42,163 bases of DNA, taken from positions 1 through 42,163 of the forward strand of contig PLRX01000053.1 in NCBI GenBank assembly GCA_003164095.1, read 5' to 3'. The translations under genes were made by a program, and so were the position numbers. Below are positions 16,121 through 23,179 of the stretch, one piece after another. This stretch comes from Acidimicrobiaceae bacterium. Lineage in GTDB: Bacteria; Actinomycetota; Acidimicrobiia; Acidimicrobiales; RAAP-2. Each line of letters opens with the position of its first letter. The first letter of the stretch is position 1. The notes under the pieces are model-generated. The model was not told the DNA's origin, did no database searches, and saw only the letters and a program-made list of their open reading frames with translations.

Positions 16121-16936
16121 CTACACGAGCGGCGACCGGGCCAGGGCGGCGGCCAGGATGTCGGTGGCCTGTGGTCGGAGCTCGGACAGCGGTCGGTTCC
16201 GGTGGACCCGGACACCGAGGTCGACCTGTGCGACGGTCTCCACCCCGAAATGGGAGGCGGCGTCGATCAGGAGTGCGAGCTCCACGGCATAGCCGTCGGC
16301 CGGGACGCACTTCTCGAAGACCCAGCGTGGTGCCGCCGTCTCGCCGGCCAGTGGCTGTCGGATGACGGCCAGCGCCGGATAGAGGAGATCGATCACAGGT
16401 CGGGCCATGAGCTCGGTCACCCGGCCACCACCGTCGGGTGCCCCGTTGAGGGGCCGCTGGTAGAAGCCCTTCACCACCGTGGTGGTGTCGTCCGTCAGCA
16501 GTGGTCCGAGGAGTCCGGTCACGAAGTGGGGACCGAAGTTGGTGACGTCGCCGTCGATGAAGGCGACGAGGTCACCCTGGGCCTCGCGCAGGGCGACCCG
16601 CATGGCTTGGCCCTTGCCCCCACTCGGGGTGTCGCCACCGATGACCCGGGCACCCGCCCGGGTGGCGATGGCGCCGGTGTCGTCGGTCGAGCCGTCGTCG
16701 ACGACGATGACCTCGTCGACCAGGGGGAGTCCTCCGCCGCCGGCGGTCAGGCCGGCGACGATGCTGTGGACGATGGGACCGATCGTTGCCGCCTCGTTGC
16801 GGGCCGGGATGCAGACCGACACGGTGCGACCGGCCTTGGCTGCGGCCAGTTCCGCCGCGTCGAAGTCGCCATGGGCGAACACCCGGGCCTGCTCGTCGTC
16901 CGGGACCCGTCCTGGCATCCCTCCATCTTCCCTCAC
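16121..16936 (-). CDS. gpgS: GpgS-like glucosyl-3-phosphoglycerate synthase (GT-A family)
   Basis: GT-A-fold glycosyltransferase predicted to transfer glucose from an NDP-sugar to 3-phosphoglycerate. 271 residues: VCIPARNEAATIGPIV, EVIVVDDGSTDDT, GGKGQAM, a metal-binding DGD in LVAFIDGDVTNFGPHFV (about 128-130), VKGFYQRP, the ELMARPVIDLLYP acceptor-site stretch, and RVHRN (H235). This matches the glucosyl-3-phosphoglycerate synthase family, though it is shorter than the mycobacterial enzyme. Start is GTG 16936 or ATG 16918. The glucosylglycerate phosphatase is not nearby, so the end product (glucosylglycerate or methylglucose polysaccharide primer) cannot be told. Confidence 0.85.
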   Translation of the reverse strand: MREDGGMPGRVPDDEQARVFAHGDFDAAELAAAKAGRTVSVCIPARNEAATIGPIVHSIVAGLTAGGGGLPLVDEVIVVDDGSTDDTGAIATRAGARVIGGDTPSGGKGQAMRVALREAQGDLVAFIDGDVTNFGPHFVTGLLGPLLTDDTTTVVKGFYQRPLNGAPDGGGRVTELMARPVIDLLYPALAVIRQPLAGETAAPRWVFEKCVPADGYAVELALLIDAASHFGVETVAQVDLGVRVHRNRPLSELRPQATDILAAALARSPLV

Positions 16937-16965
16937 CGGTCAGCCGGTCGTCGCGGGCACCGCAT
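16933..16965 (-). CDS. Candidate 10-codon leader ORF upstream of gpgS
   Basis: ATG 16965 opens MRCPRRPADR and stops at a TGA that overlaps the gpgS GTG (GTGA). A TACGCT -10 box (16978-16973, minus strand) lies 7 nt before this ATG, so it would be translated leaderless and could couple translation into gpgS. Short and possibly fortuitous. Confidence 0.35.
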   Translation of the reverse strand: MRCPRRPADR

Positions 16966-16972
16966 GCCTGGG

Positions 16973-16978
16973 AGCGTA
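16973..16978 (-). promoter_or_regulatory. -10 box upstream of gpgS
   Basis: TACGCT on the minus strand, 7 nt before the leader ATG 16965 and 36 nt before gpgS GTG 16936. Confidence 0.45.
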
Positions 16979-17012
16979 GGGGGAGCCGTCGACCGGGCGG
17001 GCTGAGACCACG

Positions 17013-17043
17013 TTGACGCGTCCCGGCGCAGTTGGCCTACAAT
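17013..17043 (+). promoter_or_regulatory. Promoter of the riboswitch-thrC transcript
   Basis: -35 TTGACG (17013-17018) and near-consensus -10 TACAAT (17038-17043), spacing 19 bp, which is long. Predicted start is at about 17050, just before the aptamer. Confidence 0.65.
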
Positions 17044-17050
17044 GGACCCC

Positions 17051-17160
17051 ATCATCCAGAGCAGCTGAGGGACCGGGCCCTGTGACGCTGCGGCAACCAG
17101 AGCACCGACGTCCACCCCAGCGGGGGACGTCGGTTCCAGGTGCCAATGCCCGAGCGATGA
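17051..17160 (+). ncRNA. SAM riboswitch (SAM-I/SAM-IV clan)
   Basis: The conserved core is readable: P1 strands TCATC (17052-17056) and GATGA (17156-17160), AGAGCAGCTGAGGGACCGGG with the kink-turn-like GAGGGA, P2 GCAGC/GCTGC (17061-17065, 17087-17091), the invariant CGGCAACC, and GGTGCCAAT before P4. P3 is a strong hairpin (ACCGACGTCC, 17104-17113, with 17125-17134). P1's 3' strand ends directly at the GGAG Shine-Dalgarno (17161-17164) of the GTG at 17171, so SAM binding probably blocks ribosome access. I cannot decide between SAM-I and SAM-IV by eye. Confidence 0.87.
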
Positions 17161-17170
17161 GGAGACTGCT

Positions 17171-18430
17171 GTGGACTTCGTTTCAGGCTTGCGCTGTCGT
17201 GAATGCGGCCGCACCTACCCTGCGGAGGCGCTCCATGTGTGCGACTTCTGCTTCGGACCCCTCGAGGTCACCTACGACTACGAGCGGGTGGCCGCCACCA
17301 TCTCGCGTGAGCGGATCGAGTCCGGGCCACGGTCGATCTGGCGCTACGCCGACCTCCTGCCGGTGCGTGACGCCGCCCCGGTGGACCTCGGTGCAGGGTT
17401 CACACCCCTGGTCCGCGCCGACCGCCTGGCCGCCGAACTGGGTCTCGGCGAGTTGTGGATCAAGGACGACACGGCCAACCCGACCGGCTCGTTCAAGGAC
17501 CGGGTGGTGTCCGTCGCTCTGACCAAGGCCCGCCAGCTCGGCTTCAAGGTCGCCGCCTGCGCCTCGACCGGGAACCTGGCCAACTCGGTGGCCGCACATG
17601 CCGCCCGGGCGGGCATGGACTCGGTCGTGCTGATCCCGCACGACCTCGAGAAGGCCAAGGTCACGATGACCTCCGTCTACGGCGGTCGCGTGTTCGCCGT
17701 CCAGGGCAGCTACGACGACGTCAACCGGCTGTGCGCCGAGCTCACGAGCGAGCAGCCCGAGTGGGCGTTCGTCAACGTGAACGTCCGCACCTACTACGCC
17801 GAGGGCTCGAAGACCCTGGCCTTCGAGGTCGCCGAACAGCTCGGCTGGCAGGCGCCCGACCACGTCGTGGTGCCGATCGGCTCGGGCAGTCAGCTCACCA
17901 AGGTGGCCAAGGGCTTCGCCGAGCTGTACACGGTCGGTCTGCTGGACGAGGAGCCGTCGGTGCGGGTGTCCGGCGCCCAGGCCGCGGGGTGCTCGCCGGT
18001 GGCGACCGCCTTTGCCGAGGGCACGGACGTCATCCGGCCGGTCAAGCCGGACACGATCGCCAAGTCGTTGGCCATCGGGAACCCGGCCGACGGCTGGTAT
18101 GCGCTGGACACGATCCGCCGTTCCGGTGGTGCCTGTGCAGCCGTGACCGACGCCGAGGTCCTCGACGGCATCCGCCTGCTGGCCCGCACGGAGGGGATCT
18201 TCGCCGAGACCGCCGGCGGGGTCACCATCGCCACCCTGGCCAAACTGGCCGCCGAGGGCGTCATCCGCTCCGACGAGCGGGTGGTGGCGATGATCACCGG
18301 CCACGGCCTGAAGACGGTGGAGGCGCTCGCCGACGTGGTCGGCCCGACCGCGACCATCGCACCCACACTCGACTCGTTCGCCGAGGCCATGGCGGCCGAC
18401 GCAGCATCCACCCTGAGGAGTTCCCTGTGA
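17171..18430 (+). CDS. thrC: Threonine synthase-like PLP enzyme under SAM riboswitch control
   Basis: 419-residue fold-type II PLP enzyme. N-terminal zinc-ribbon-like CRECG...CDFCFGPL (C9, C12, C24, C27), then the threonine-synthase core: FTPLVRADRLA, PLP lysine in NPTGSFKDR (K109), ACASTGNLANSVAA, PIGSGSQLTK and TAGGVTIATLAKL. Threonine synthase makes threonine from O-phosphohomoserine. A SAM riboswitch in front and an overlapping (GTGA) sulfur-carrier gene behind are unexpected for plain threonine synthesis. They suggest that it, or the pair, may instead place sulfur on an activated homoserine, by analogy with CysM-CysO. Family assignment is strong; substrate is inference. Confidence 0.9.
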   Translation: MDFVSGLRCRECGRTYPAEALHVCDFCFGPLEVTYDYERVAATISRERIESGPRSIWRYADLLPVRDAAPVDLGAGFTPLVRADRLAAELGLGELWIKDDTANPTGSFKDRVVSVALTKARQLGFKVAACASTGNLANSVAAHAARAGMDSVVLIPHDLEKAKVTMTSVYGGRVFAVQGSYDDVNRLCAELTSEQPEWAFVNVNVRTYYAEGSKTLAFEVAEQLGWQAPDHVVVPIGSGSQLTKVAKGFAELYTVGLLDEEPSVRVSGAQAAGCSPVATAFAEGTDVIRPVKPDTIAKSLAIGNPADGWYALDTIRRSGGACAAVTDAEVLDGIRLLARTEGIFAETAGGVTIATLAKLAAEGVIRSDERVVAMITGHGLKTVEALADVVGPTATIAPTLDSFAEAMAADAASTLRSSL

Positions 18431-18699
18431 TCAAGGTCCGTATCCCCGCGCAGCTGCGCACGCTCACCGGAGGGGTCGGTGAGGTCCCGATGGAGGGCGC
18501 CACAGTGGGCGAGGTGCTCAAGGGCCTCGACGCCGCACATGCCGGTTTTGCCGAGCGGATCTTCGACGCCGACGGCGGTCTCCGCCGCTTCGTCAACGTC
18601 TTCCTCGACGAGGAGGACGTGCGGTTCCTCGACGGGCTCGGCACACCGGTCACCGACGGCCAGACGCTGTCGATCGTGCCGGCCGTCGCCGGAGGCTGA
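18427..18699 (+). CDS. MoaD/ThiS-family sulfur carrier protein
   Basis: 90-residue ubiquitin-fold protein ending in Gly-Gly (VPAVAGG), the diagnostic terminus that is adenylated and converted to a thiocarboxylate. Sequence begins IKVRIPAQLRTLTGG and contains FVNVFLDEEDVRFLDGLGTPV and DGQTLSIVPAVAGG, close in style to CysO and MoaD2-type carriers. GTG start overlaps the thrC stop; GAGGAG lies 6 nt upstream. It shares the SAM-riboswitch transcript, which ties it to methionine/sulfur metabolism rather than molybdopterin or thiamine. No E1-like activating enzyme (MoeB/ThiF) or Mec-type protease is in the window. Confidence 0.9.
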   Translation: MIKVRIPAQLRTLTGGVGEVPMEGATVGEVLKGLDAAHAGFAERIFDADGGLRRFVNVFLDEEDVRFLDGLGTPVTDGQTLSIVPAVAGG

Positions 18700-18706
18700 C
18701 CCCGAC

Positions 18707-18724
18707 CGGCCGTCGGGACGGCCG
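18707..18724 (+). terminator. Hairpin after the thrC-moaD pair
   Basis: Stem CGGCCGT/ACGGCCG (7 bp) with a CGGG loop, 7 bp after the carrier-gene stop. No U-tract. Confidence 0.45.
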
Positions 18725-18749
18725 ACGAGGCCGCCGACGGGCTCACCGG

Positions 18750-18755
18750 TACACT
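18750..18755 (+). promoter_or_regulatory. -10 box upstream of the Bax inhibitor-1 gene
   Basis: TACACT 31 bp before the ATG, leaving a short leader with AGGAG (18777-18781) 5 nt from the start codon. No clear -35. Confidence 0.45.
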
Positions 18756-18786
18756 GGGGATCCACGCTGACCACCCAGGAGCGACC

Positions 18787-19686
18787 ATGACCTCGAACCA
18801 AGGATCCACCCCCGGCGCCCCCTCGGGGGGCAGGCCCACCGGTGGAACCGCCACGAGGACCCGGACCACGGGCGGGTCGTTCGGCACCATGTCCAACTTC
18901 AACCGGATGGCGACCACGTTCGTGGGGGACACGGGGACGACGCCCGCCCCCGCCAACTGGAAACAGCAGCCCGACGGCAACTGGTGGCTGTGGGACGGCT
19001 CCACCTGGCATCTCCAGCCGCAGGGCCCGCCACCCGCGCCCCCCGTGGCGGGCGGCACGTCACGGTTCACGGCCGACGGCGCACTGAACAAAGCGGGCCT
19101 GCTGGGCCTGATCGCCCTCGTGGTGGGTGCGGTCGCCTACATCGCCAACGCGCCGATCGGCCTCGCGTGGATCGGCATGTTCGTCGGGCTGGGCGTGGCG
19201 CTGTGGTGCTCGTTCTCGCCGCGCCGTGCACCGGTCCTCGCCCCGATCTTCGCCGTGGTGGAAGGCGGCGTCCTCGGAGTGATCTCCAGGTTCTACGCCG
19301 GGCAGAGCACACACGTGGTCACCCTGGCGATCGTCGGCACCGTGGCCGTCGTGGCGGCCGTGTGGGCGGTCTACCGCACCGGGCTCGTCCAGGTCGGCCC
19401 CCGGTTCTTCAAGATCACGCTCGTGGCCGGTGTCGGCATGATCGCCGTGATGCTGACCGCCATCCTGACGGGGTGGGGCCTCAGTGGCATCGGCGGCTTC
19501 CTGATCTTCGGCGTGCTCTACCTGGTCCTCGCGGTCATGAACCTGTTCGTCGACTTCAGCTTCGTCGACCGGGCGGAGGCGGCCGGGCTCGACGCCGACG
19601 CCGAGTGGTTCTCCGCGTTCATGCTCCTGCAGTCGTCGATGATGGTCTACCTCGCCCTCCTGCGGATCTTCGGCGGGCGCAGCTGA
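18787..19686 (+). CDS. Bax inhibitor-1/YccA family membrane protein with DUF2510-like N-terminus
   Basis: 299 residues. The cytoplasmic N-terminal region of about 95 residues is Gly/Thr/Pro-rich and contains a DUF2510-like WDG segment (QQPDGNWWLWDGSTWHL). Six to seven hydrophobic helices follow (for example LLGLIALVVGAVAYIANA, FAVVEGGVLGVISRFYAG, GGFLIFGVLYLVLAVMNLFVDFSFVD). The pattern matches the actinobacterial Bax inhibitor-1-like family (BaxI_1). Homologues are linked to calcium/proton leak and stress, but the bacterial role is unclear. Start supported by AGGAG. Confidence 0.85.
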   Translation: MTSNQGSTPGAPSGGRPTGGTATRTRTTGGSFGTMSNFNRMATTFVGDTGTTPAPANWKQQPDGNWWLWDGSTWHLQPQGPPPAPPVAGGTSRFTADGALNKAGLLGLIALVVGAVAYIANAPIGLAWIGMFVGLGVALWCSFSPRRAPVLAPIFAVVEGGVLGVISRFYAGQSTHVVTLAIVGTVAVVAAVWAVYRTGLVQVGPRFFKITLVAGVGMIAVMLTAILTGWGLSGIGGFLIFGVLYLVLAVMNLFVDFSFVDRAEAAGLDADAEWFSAFMLLQSSMMVYLALLRIFGGRS

Positions 19687-19716
19687 CCCTCCAGCGGGGG
19701 AGCGCGGGCGACCGAG

Positions 19717-19771
19717 GGCCGTGTGTGGCTCAGGCCGCCAGGCCGTGTGTGGCTCAGGCCACGAGGCCGTG
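19717..19771. repeat. 24-bp tandem repeat, 2.3 copies, at the tetR 3' end
   Basis: Units at 19717-19740 and 19741-19764 share the first 20 bases (GGCCGTGTGTGGCTCAGGCC), followed by 7 matching bases of a third. The unit is eight codons long and includes the stop codon of the minus-strand TetR gene, so a second in-frame stop lies 24 bp after the first. Confidence 0.85.
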
Positions 19772-20374
19772 CAGGATGAAGTCCACGGTATCCGCTGCGG
19801 TCCGTGACCGGTCCTGGGGTGCCGGCTCGCCGGCCCGCACCGCCATGACCCCGTAGACCTGCTGACCGATGAGGGTGGTGGCCAGGTCCGGATCGATCTG
19901 ACGGAGCTCACCGCGCTCGATCCCTTCGACGACCAGGTCGCGGATGAGCCCGGCGATGGCGAGACCGATGAGGGCGAGCTCGCTCCCGACGGCCTCGGCG
20001 CCGCCCGTCGGCGCGCCCTGGGTGACCAGGGCGAGACGGAAGAACGCCGGGCTGTCGTCCACCCGGGCCAGCATCTCCTCGATGAGGCGTGCCAGCCGGT
20101 GGGACGGGTCACTGTCCTCTCGCCACGTCTGGGCAACGGCCTCGACGAGTTGGCTGTGCATGCGCTGCAGGCAGGCGCGCAGTAGCTCGTCCCGGTTGGC
20201 GAAGTAGACGTAGACCGTCGAACGGGCCACGCCGGCCTCGGAGGCGATCTCGTCCATCGAGACGTCGGTCGTGCCGCGCTCGCCGAACAGCCTGCGGGCG
20301 ACGTCGATGACCTGGTCGCGACGGAAGTCCCGGATGACCTCCTTCAGATCGTCGGAGGTCCTGCGAGCGACCAC
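19754..20374 (-). CDS. TetR/AcrR family regulator of the P450 operon
   Basis: 206-residue TetR repressor. HTH: DQVIDVARRLFGERGTTDVSMDEIASEAGVARSTVYVYFANRDELL (residues about 20-65), with TVYVYFANRDE matching the family's recognition helix end. The C-terminal domain is variable. Its GTG start directly abuts the TAG stop of the P450 gene (no gap), so it is the second gene of that operon and translation is probably coupled. Likely binds the TCGGAC/GTCCGA palindromes upstream of the P450 gene. Confidence 0.92.
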   Translation of the reverse strand: MVARRTSDDLKEVIRDFRRDQVIDVARRLFGERGTTDVSMDEIASEAGVARSTVYVYFANRDELLRACLQRMHSQLVEAVAQTWREDSDPSHRLARLIEEMLARVDDSPAFFRLALVTQGAPTGGAEAVGSELALIGLAIAGLIRDLVVEGIERGELRQIDPDLATTLIGQQVYGVMAVRAGEPAPQDRSRTAADTVDFILHGLVA

Positions 20375-21628
20375 CTATCCGGCGATGCGCGGGCCGGCGG
20401 GAAAGGAGATCGGGATGTGCTTGACGCCGCTGATGAAGGCTGACTGGAGGCGCTGGACGTCGCCCGAGAGTTCCATGTCCGGCATGCGGTCGAGCAGGTG
20501 CTCGAACATCACCCGGATCTCCATGCGGGCCAGATTGGCCCCGAGGCAGAAGTGCGGGCCCCCGGCGCCGAACGCCATGTGCGGGTTGGGATTGCGCGTG
20601 ATGTCGAAGGTCTGCGGATTCTCGAACGCCAGCTCGTCGCGGTTCGCGGAGATGTGGAAGAACACCACCTTGGAGTCGGCCTCGATCTTCTGGCCGCCCA
20701 GTTCGATGTCCGACGTCGTCTGACGCCGGAAGTTCATCACCGGGGTCACGTACCGCAGCATCTCCTCGACGGCGTCAGGCAGGAGTGAGCGATCGTCGCG
20801 CAGCTTGTCCCACTGTTCCGGGTTCTCGAAGAAGGTGGCCATGGCACCCGAGATTAGGTTCCGGGTCGTCTCGTTCCCGGCGACGGTCAACAGGAGGAAG
20901 AAGAGCTCCAGCTCGAAGGACGACAGCTGCTCGCCCTCGATCTCGACCTGGGTGAGGATGCTCATCAGGTCGTCATGCGGGTCGATGCGCTTCTTGCCGA
21001 ACAGCTCTGACGCGTAGGCGTAGAGCTCCATGGAAGCCATCTGGGCGGCCTCTCCCGCCGTCTGGTACTCGGGGTCGTCGGACCCGATCATGCGGTTGGA
21101 CCAGTCGAACATCCGGTGCCGGTCCTCGTTCGGGACGCCGAGGAGCTCGGCGATGACCACGAGCGGGAGCTCGGCGGCGATGTCGGTCACGAAGTCGGCC
21201 GAGCCCTGCTCGATCACCGAGTCGATGATGTCGTCGGTGGCGACGTGGATTCGCTCGTGGAGCTGGTTGACCATCCGGGGGGTGAAGCCCTTGTTGACCA
21301 GGCGCCGGTAGCGGGTGTGCAGCGGCGGGTCCATGTTGAGCATGACCAGCTGTTGGGCCACGAGGTCGTCCTCGGCCAGATCCCAGAGGTAGGTGGCCTT
21401 CCTGGCCGACGAAAAGTGCTCGTAGTCGCGATTGACCTGCGTGGCCTCGGCGAGTGTGGTCACGGCCCAGAAGCCCGGGCCGTCCTCCTCGTCGTGCCAG
21501 GACACCGGGGCGTTCCGGCGCAGGAAGGCGAACCACTCGTGGGGCACCCGTTCGGCGAAGACCGTCGAGTCGAGCAGGTTGATGTCGTCGAAGCTGATCC
21601 CGCTGATGTCCAGTTCCGTCTGACTCAT
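20375..21628 (-). CDS. Cytochrome P450
   Basis: 417-residue soluble bacterial P450. I-helix oxygen-binding motif AGNETT (250-255), K-helix ExxR (E289-R292), haem loop FGAGGPHFCLGA with the thiolate C361. The VAGNETTRN helix and overall look resemble the CYP125/CYP142/CYP124 steroid and lipid hydroxylase group, but the substrate cannot be read. Redox partners are not adjacent. Start ATG 21628 has AGGAGGGGG about 8-12 nt upstream and a strong promoter (TTGACA-17-TACGAT). Confidence 0.95.
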   Translation of the reverse strand: MSQTELDISGISFDDINLLDSTVFAERVPHEWFAFLRRNAPVSWHDEEDGPGFWAVTTLAEATQVNRDYEHFSSARKATYLWDLAEDDLVAQQLVMLNMDPPLHTRYRRLVNKGFTPRMVNQLHERIHVATDDIIDSVIEQGSADFVTDIAAELPLVVIAELLGVPNEDRHRMFDWSNRMIGSDDPEYQTAGEAAQMASMELYAYASELFGKKRIDPHDDLMSILTQVEIEGEQLSSFELELFFLLLTVAGNETTRNLISGAMATFFENPEQWDKLRDDRSLLPDAVEEMLRYVTPVMNFRRQTTSDIELGGQKIEADSKVVFFHISANRDELAFENPQTFDITRNPNPHMAFGAGGPHFCLGANLARMEIRVMFEHLLDRMPDMELSGDVQRLQSAFISGVKHIPISFPAGPRIAG

Positions 21629-21650
21629 GTCGGACGCCCCCTCCTATTGA

Positions 21651-21704
21651 TCGGACACGGCGTCCGAAAAAGAGGATCGTACGTCCGACGTAGGGGGGTG
21701 TCAA
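21651..21704 (-). promoter_or_regulatory. P450 promoter with two palindromic operators
   Basis: Minus-strand -35 TTGACA (21704-21699), 17-bp spacer, -10 TACGAT (21681-21676). Operator 1: TACGTC-C-GACGTA (21680-21692), overlapping the spacer and -10. Operator 2: TCGGAC-ACGGC-GTCCGA (21651-21667), just downstream of the start site. Both contain the GTCCGA box, which appears again next to the ATG. Most likely bound by the TetR protein of the same operon. Confidence 0.8.
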
Positions 21705-21763
21705 CGCCCGATCGCCCTTCGGCGGGTGCCCTGGGGAGTGGAATCGGGGATCTGGAGGCGCTA

Positions 21764-21777
21764 CGTCGGGTCCGACG
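21764..21777. promoter_or_regulatory. Distal operator-like palindrome
   Basis: CGTCGG-GT-CCGACG, related to the operators in the P450 promoter and about 60 bp upstream of its -35. Possibly a third TetR site. Confidence 0.4.
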
Positions 21778-21807
21778 GCCCTAGGTGACTGCCGTGACGG
21801 TCGACGG

Positions 21808-22173
21808 CTACTCCGACCAGTCGACCGTGCCGTCGATGATGATCCGGGGCTCCTCGGTCAGGACGACCTCGAGGCAGTCGGTGTCCAGGAACTTGGCGAT
21901 GTCATCCATCATGGCGGGGAAGTCGTCCTCGGTCATGTGGGCGTAGTACGCGTCCATCGACGCGAACCACTGCACGGTCACGCCGTCGTAACCGGAGCGG
22001 TCGTCGTCGTCCCGGTAGTCACTGAGCGGGCGCGGGTTCTGCTCGTAGCGGATGACGTACTTCGCGGCGCTCGAATTGGCGATGAGCGGGCCGTGGTGGT
22101 CGCGCCAGTACTCGTGGAACTCGGCGGGGGTCAGCCCCTCCTTGCGACGGAGCAGGCAGGTCAGCTTGATCAT
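21808..22173 (-). CDS. EthD-domain (dimeric alpha-beta barrel) protein
   Basis: 121-residue protein with the EthD signature: MIKLTCLLRRKEGLTPAEFHEYWRDHHGPL, then GYDGVTVQWFASMDAYYA and DFPAMMDDIAKFLD. Members form ferredoxin-like alpha-beta barrels; some take part in degradation pathways (EthD of the ether-cleaving P450 cluster) and others are cyclases or of unknown role. Nearness to a P450 is suggestive. Start ATG 22173 with AAGGGAA upstream. Downstream of the methyltransferase on the same strand, 104 bp apart, with a 6-bp hairpin (22248-22266) in the gap. Confidence 0.85.
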   Translation of the reverse strand: MIKLTCLLRRKEGLTPAEFHEYWRDHHGPLIANSSAAKYVIRYEQNPRPLSDYRDDDDRSGYDGVTVQWFASMDAYYAHMTEDDFPAMMDDIAKFLDTDCLEVVLTEEPRIIIDGTVDWSE

Positions 22174-22277
22174 GGTCGGTTCCCTTTCCCGGTGGCGGGT
22201 GCCGGTGACGGTCGTGGATGGTCCCCGACCCGGACCAGAGGTTGCCCTGCCCGGCCACCGCGGGCAAGCCCGTCGGC

Positions 22278-23087
22278 TCAGCGGATGGTGGCGCAGAAGA
22301 TGTCGGCGATGTAGGACAGGCCGATCGGCTCGTCGTGGCTGTCGGCGAGGTCCGCCACCGCGCCGAGGATGTCCTGCCGGCGGTCCTCGGGGAGCACGGC
22401 GATGTAGCTGCGGGACGCCACCTGCTCGACGAAGGCGACCCGGTCGAGCTGTTGGACGAACCGGAGCCTGGTGCGCTCGACCGGTCCGAAGAGCTCCGAT
22501 GCGTCGATGACCGGTCCGAAGTCCTTGCCCACCGGGTACGGCTGGTGTACGTCCCACTTGCTGATCCGTGTGAGCTCTGCGACGAGGGGGTCCGACTCGT
22601 CGCGCTCGTTCCAGATCAGACAGAGGCCGCCTCCGGGACACAGTACCCGGGCGATCTCGGCCAGGGTCGTGGGGCTGTCGAACCAGTGGAACGCCTGGGC
22701 CACGGTGACGGCGTCGAAGGAGTCGTGGGCGAACGGCAGGTCCTCGGCGGTGGCGCCGACCTGGGACGTGCCCGGCACCGCCGAGGCGAACACCTCGCGC
22801 ATCGAGGCCGACGGCTCCGACGCGACGACCGTTGCACCCCTGGCCACCAACTCACGGGTCAGTTTGCCGGTGCCTGCCGCGATGTCGAGCACCCGACGGC
22901 CGGGCCCGATGCCGAGCGCGGCCGCGAGGTGGTCGACCGTCTCGTTGGTGTAGCCGGGACGCGCCCGTTCGTACAGTGCCGAGCCGGAGGCGAACCCGGA
23001 CCGTCCGAGGAGGCTCTTGTCGGCCAGGACCCGGTTGACCTCGGGCCCCAGACCGTCACCCAGGGCTGCGGCGTTGTCGTCGCTCAC
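22278..23087 (-). CDS. Class I SAM-dependent methyltransferase
   Basis: 269 residues, Methyltransf_11-type. Motif I VLDIAAGTGKLTREL (about 66-80), acidic residue in VVASEPS, GATAEDLPFAHDSFDAVTVAQAFHWF and VLCPGGGLCLIWNERD. The start ASGSALYERARPGYTNETVDHL is typical of small-molecule methyltransferases. The substrate is not identifiable. Start GTG 23087 is preceded at exactly 6 nt by TACGAT, so it is probably leaderless. Confidence 0.88.
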   Translation of the reverse strand: MSDDNAAALGDGLGPEVNRVLADKSLLGRSGFASGSALYERARPGYTNETVDHLAAALGIGPGRRVLDIAAGTGKLTRELVARGATVVASEPSASMREVFASAVPGTSQVGATAEDLPFAHDSFDAVTVAQAFHWFDSPTTLAEIARVLCPGGGLCLIWNERDESDPLVAELTRISKWDVHQPYPVGKDFGPVIDASELFGPVERTRLRFVQQLDRVAFVEQVASRSYIAVLPEDRRQDILGAVADLADSHDEPIGLSYIADIFCATIR

Positions 23088-23093
23088 AACTCC

Positions 23094-23099
23094 ATCGTA
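23094..23099 (-). promoter_or_regulatory. -10 box of a leaderless methyltransferase promoter
   Basis: TACGAT on the minus strand, 6 nt (GGAGTT) before GTG 23087. Confidence 0.55.
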
Positions 23100-23167
23100 G
23101 GAGGAGGGTGCCGTCGGTGCCGTGTGTCCGACGGCGGGTCGGATCGTCGGGGATGCCGTCGGTCAGA

Positions 23168-23173
23168 TACCGT
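23168..23173 (+). promoter_or_regulatory. -10 box of a leaderless acyltransferase promoter
   Basis: TACCGT, 6 nt before GTG 23180. It lies about 70 bp from the divergent methyltransferase promoter. Confidence 0.45.
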
Positions 23174-23179
23174 CGCGGG

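Noticed and set aside
17063-17180. Possible small ORFs over the riboswitch region
   Set aside because: The conserved aptamer elements and compensated stems explain this sequence better than coding.
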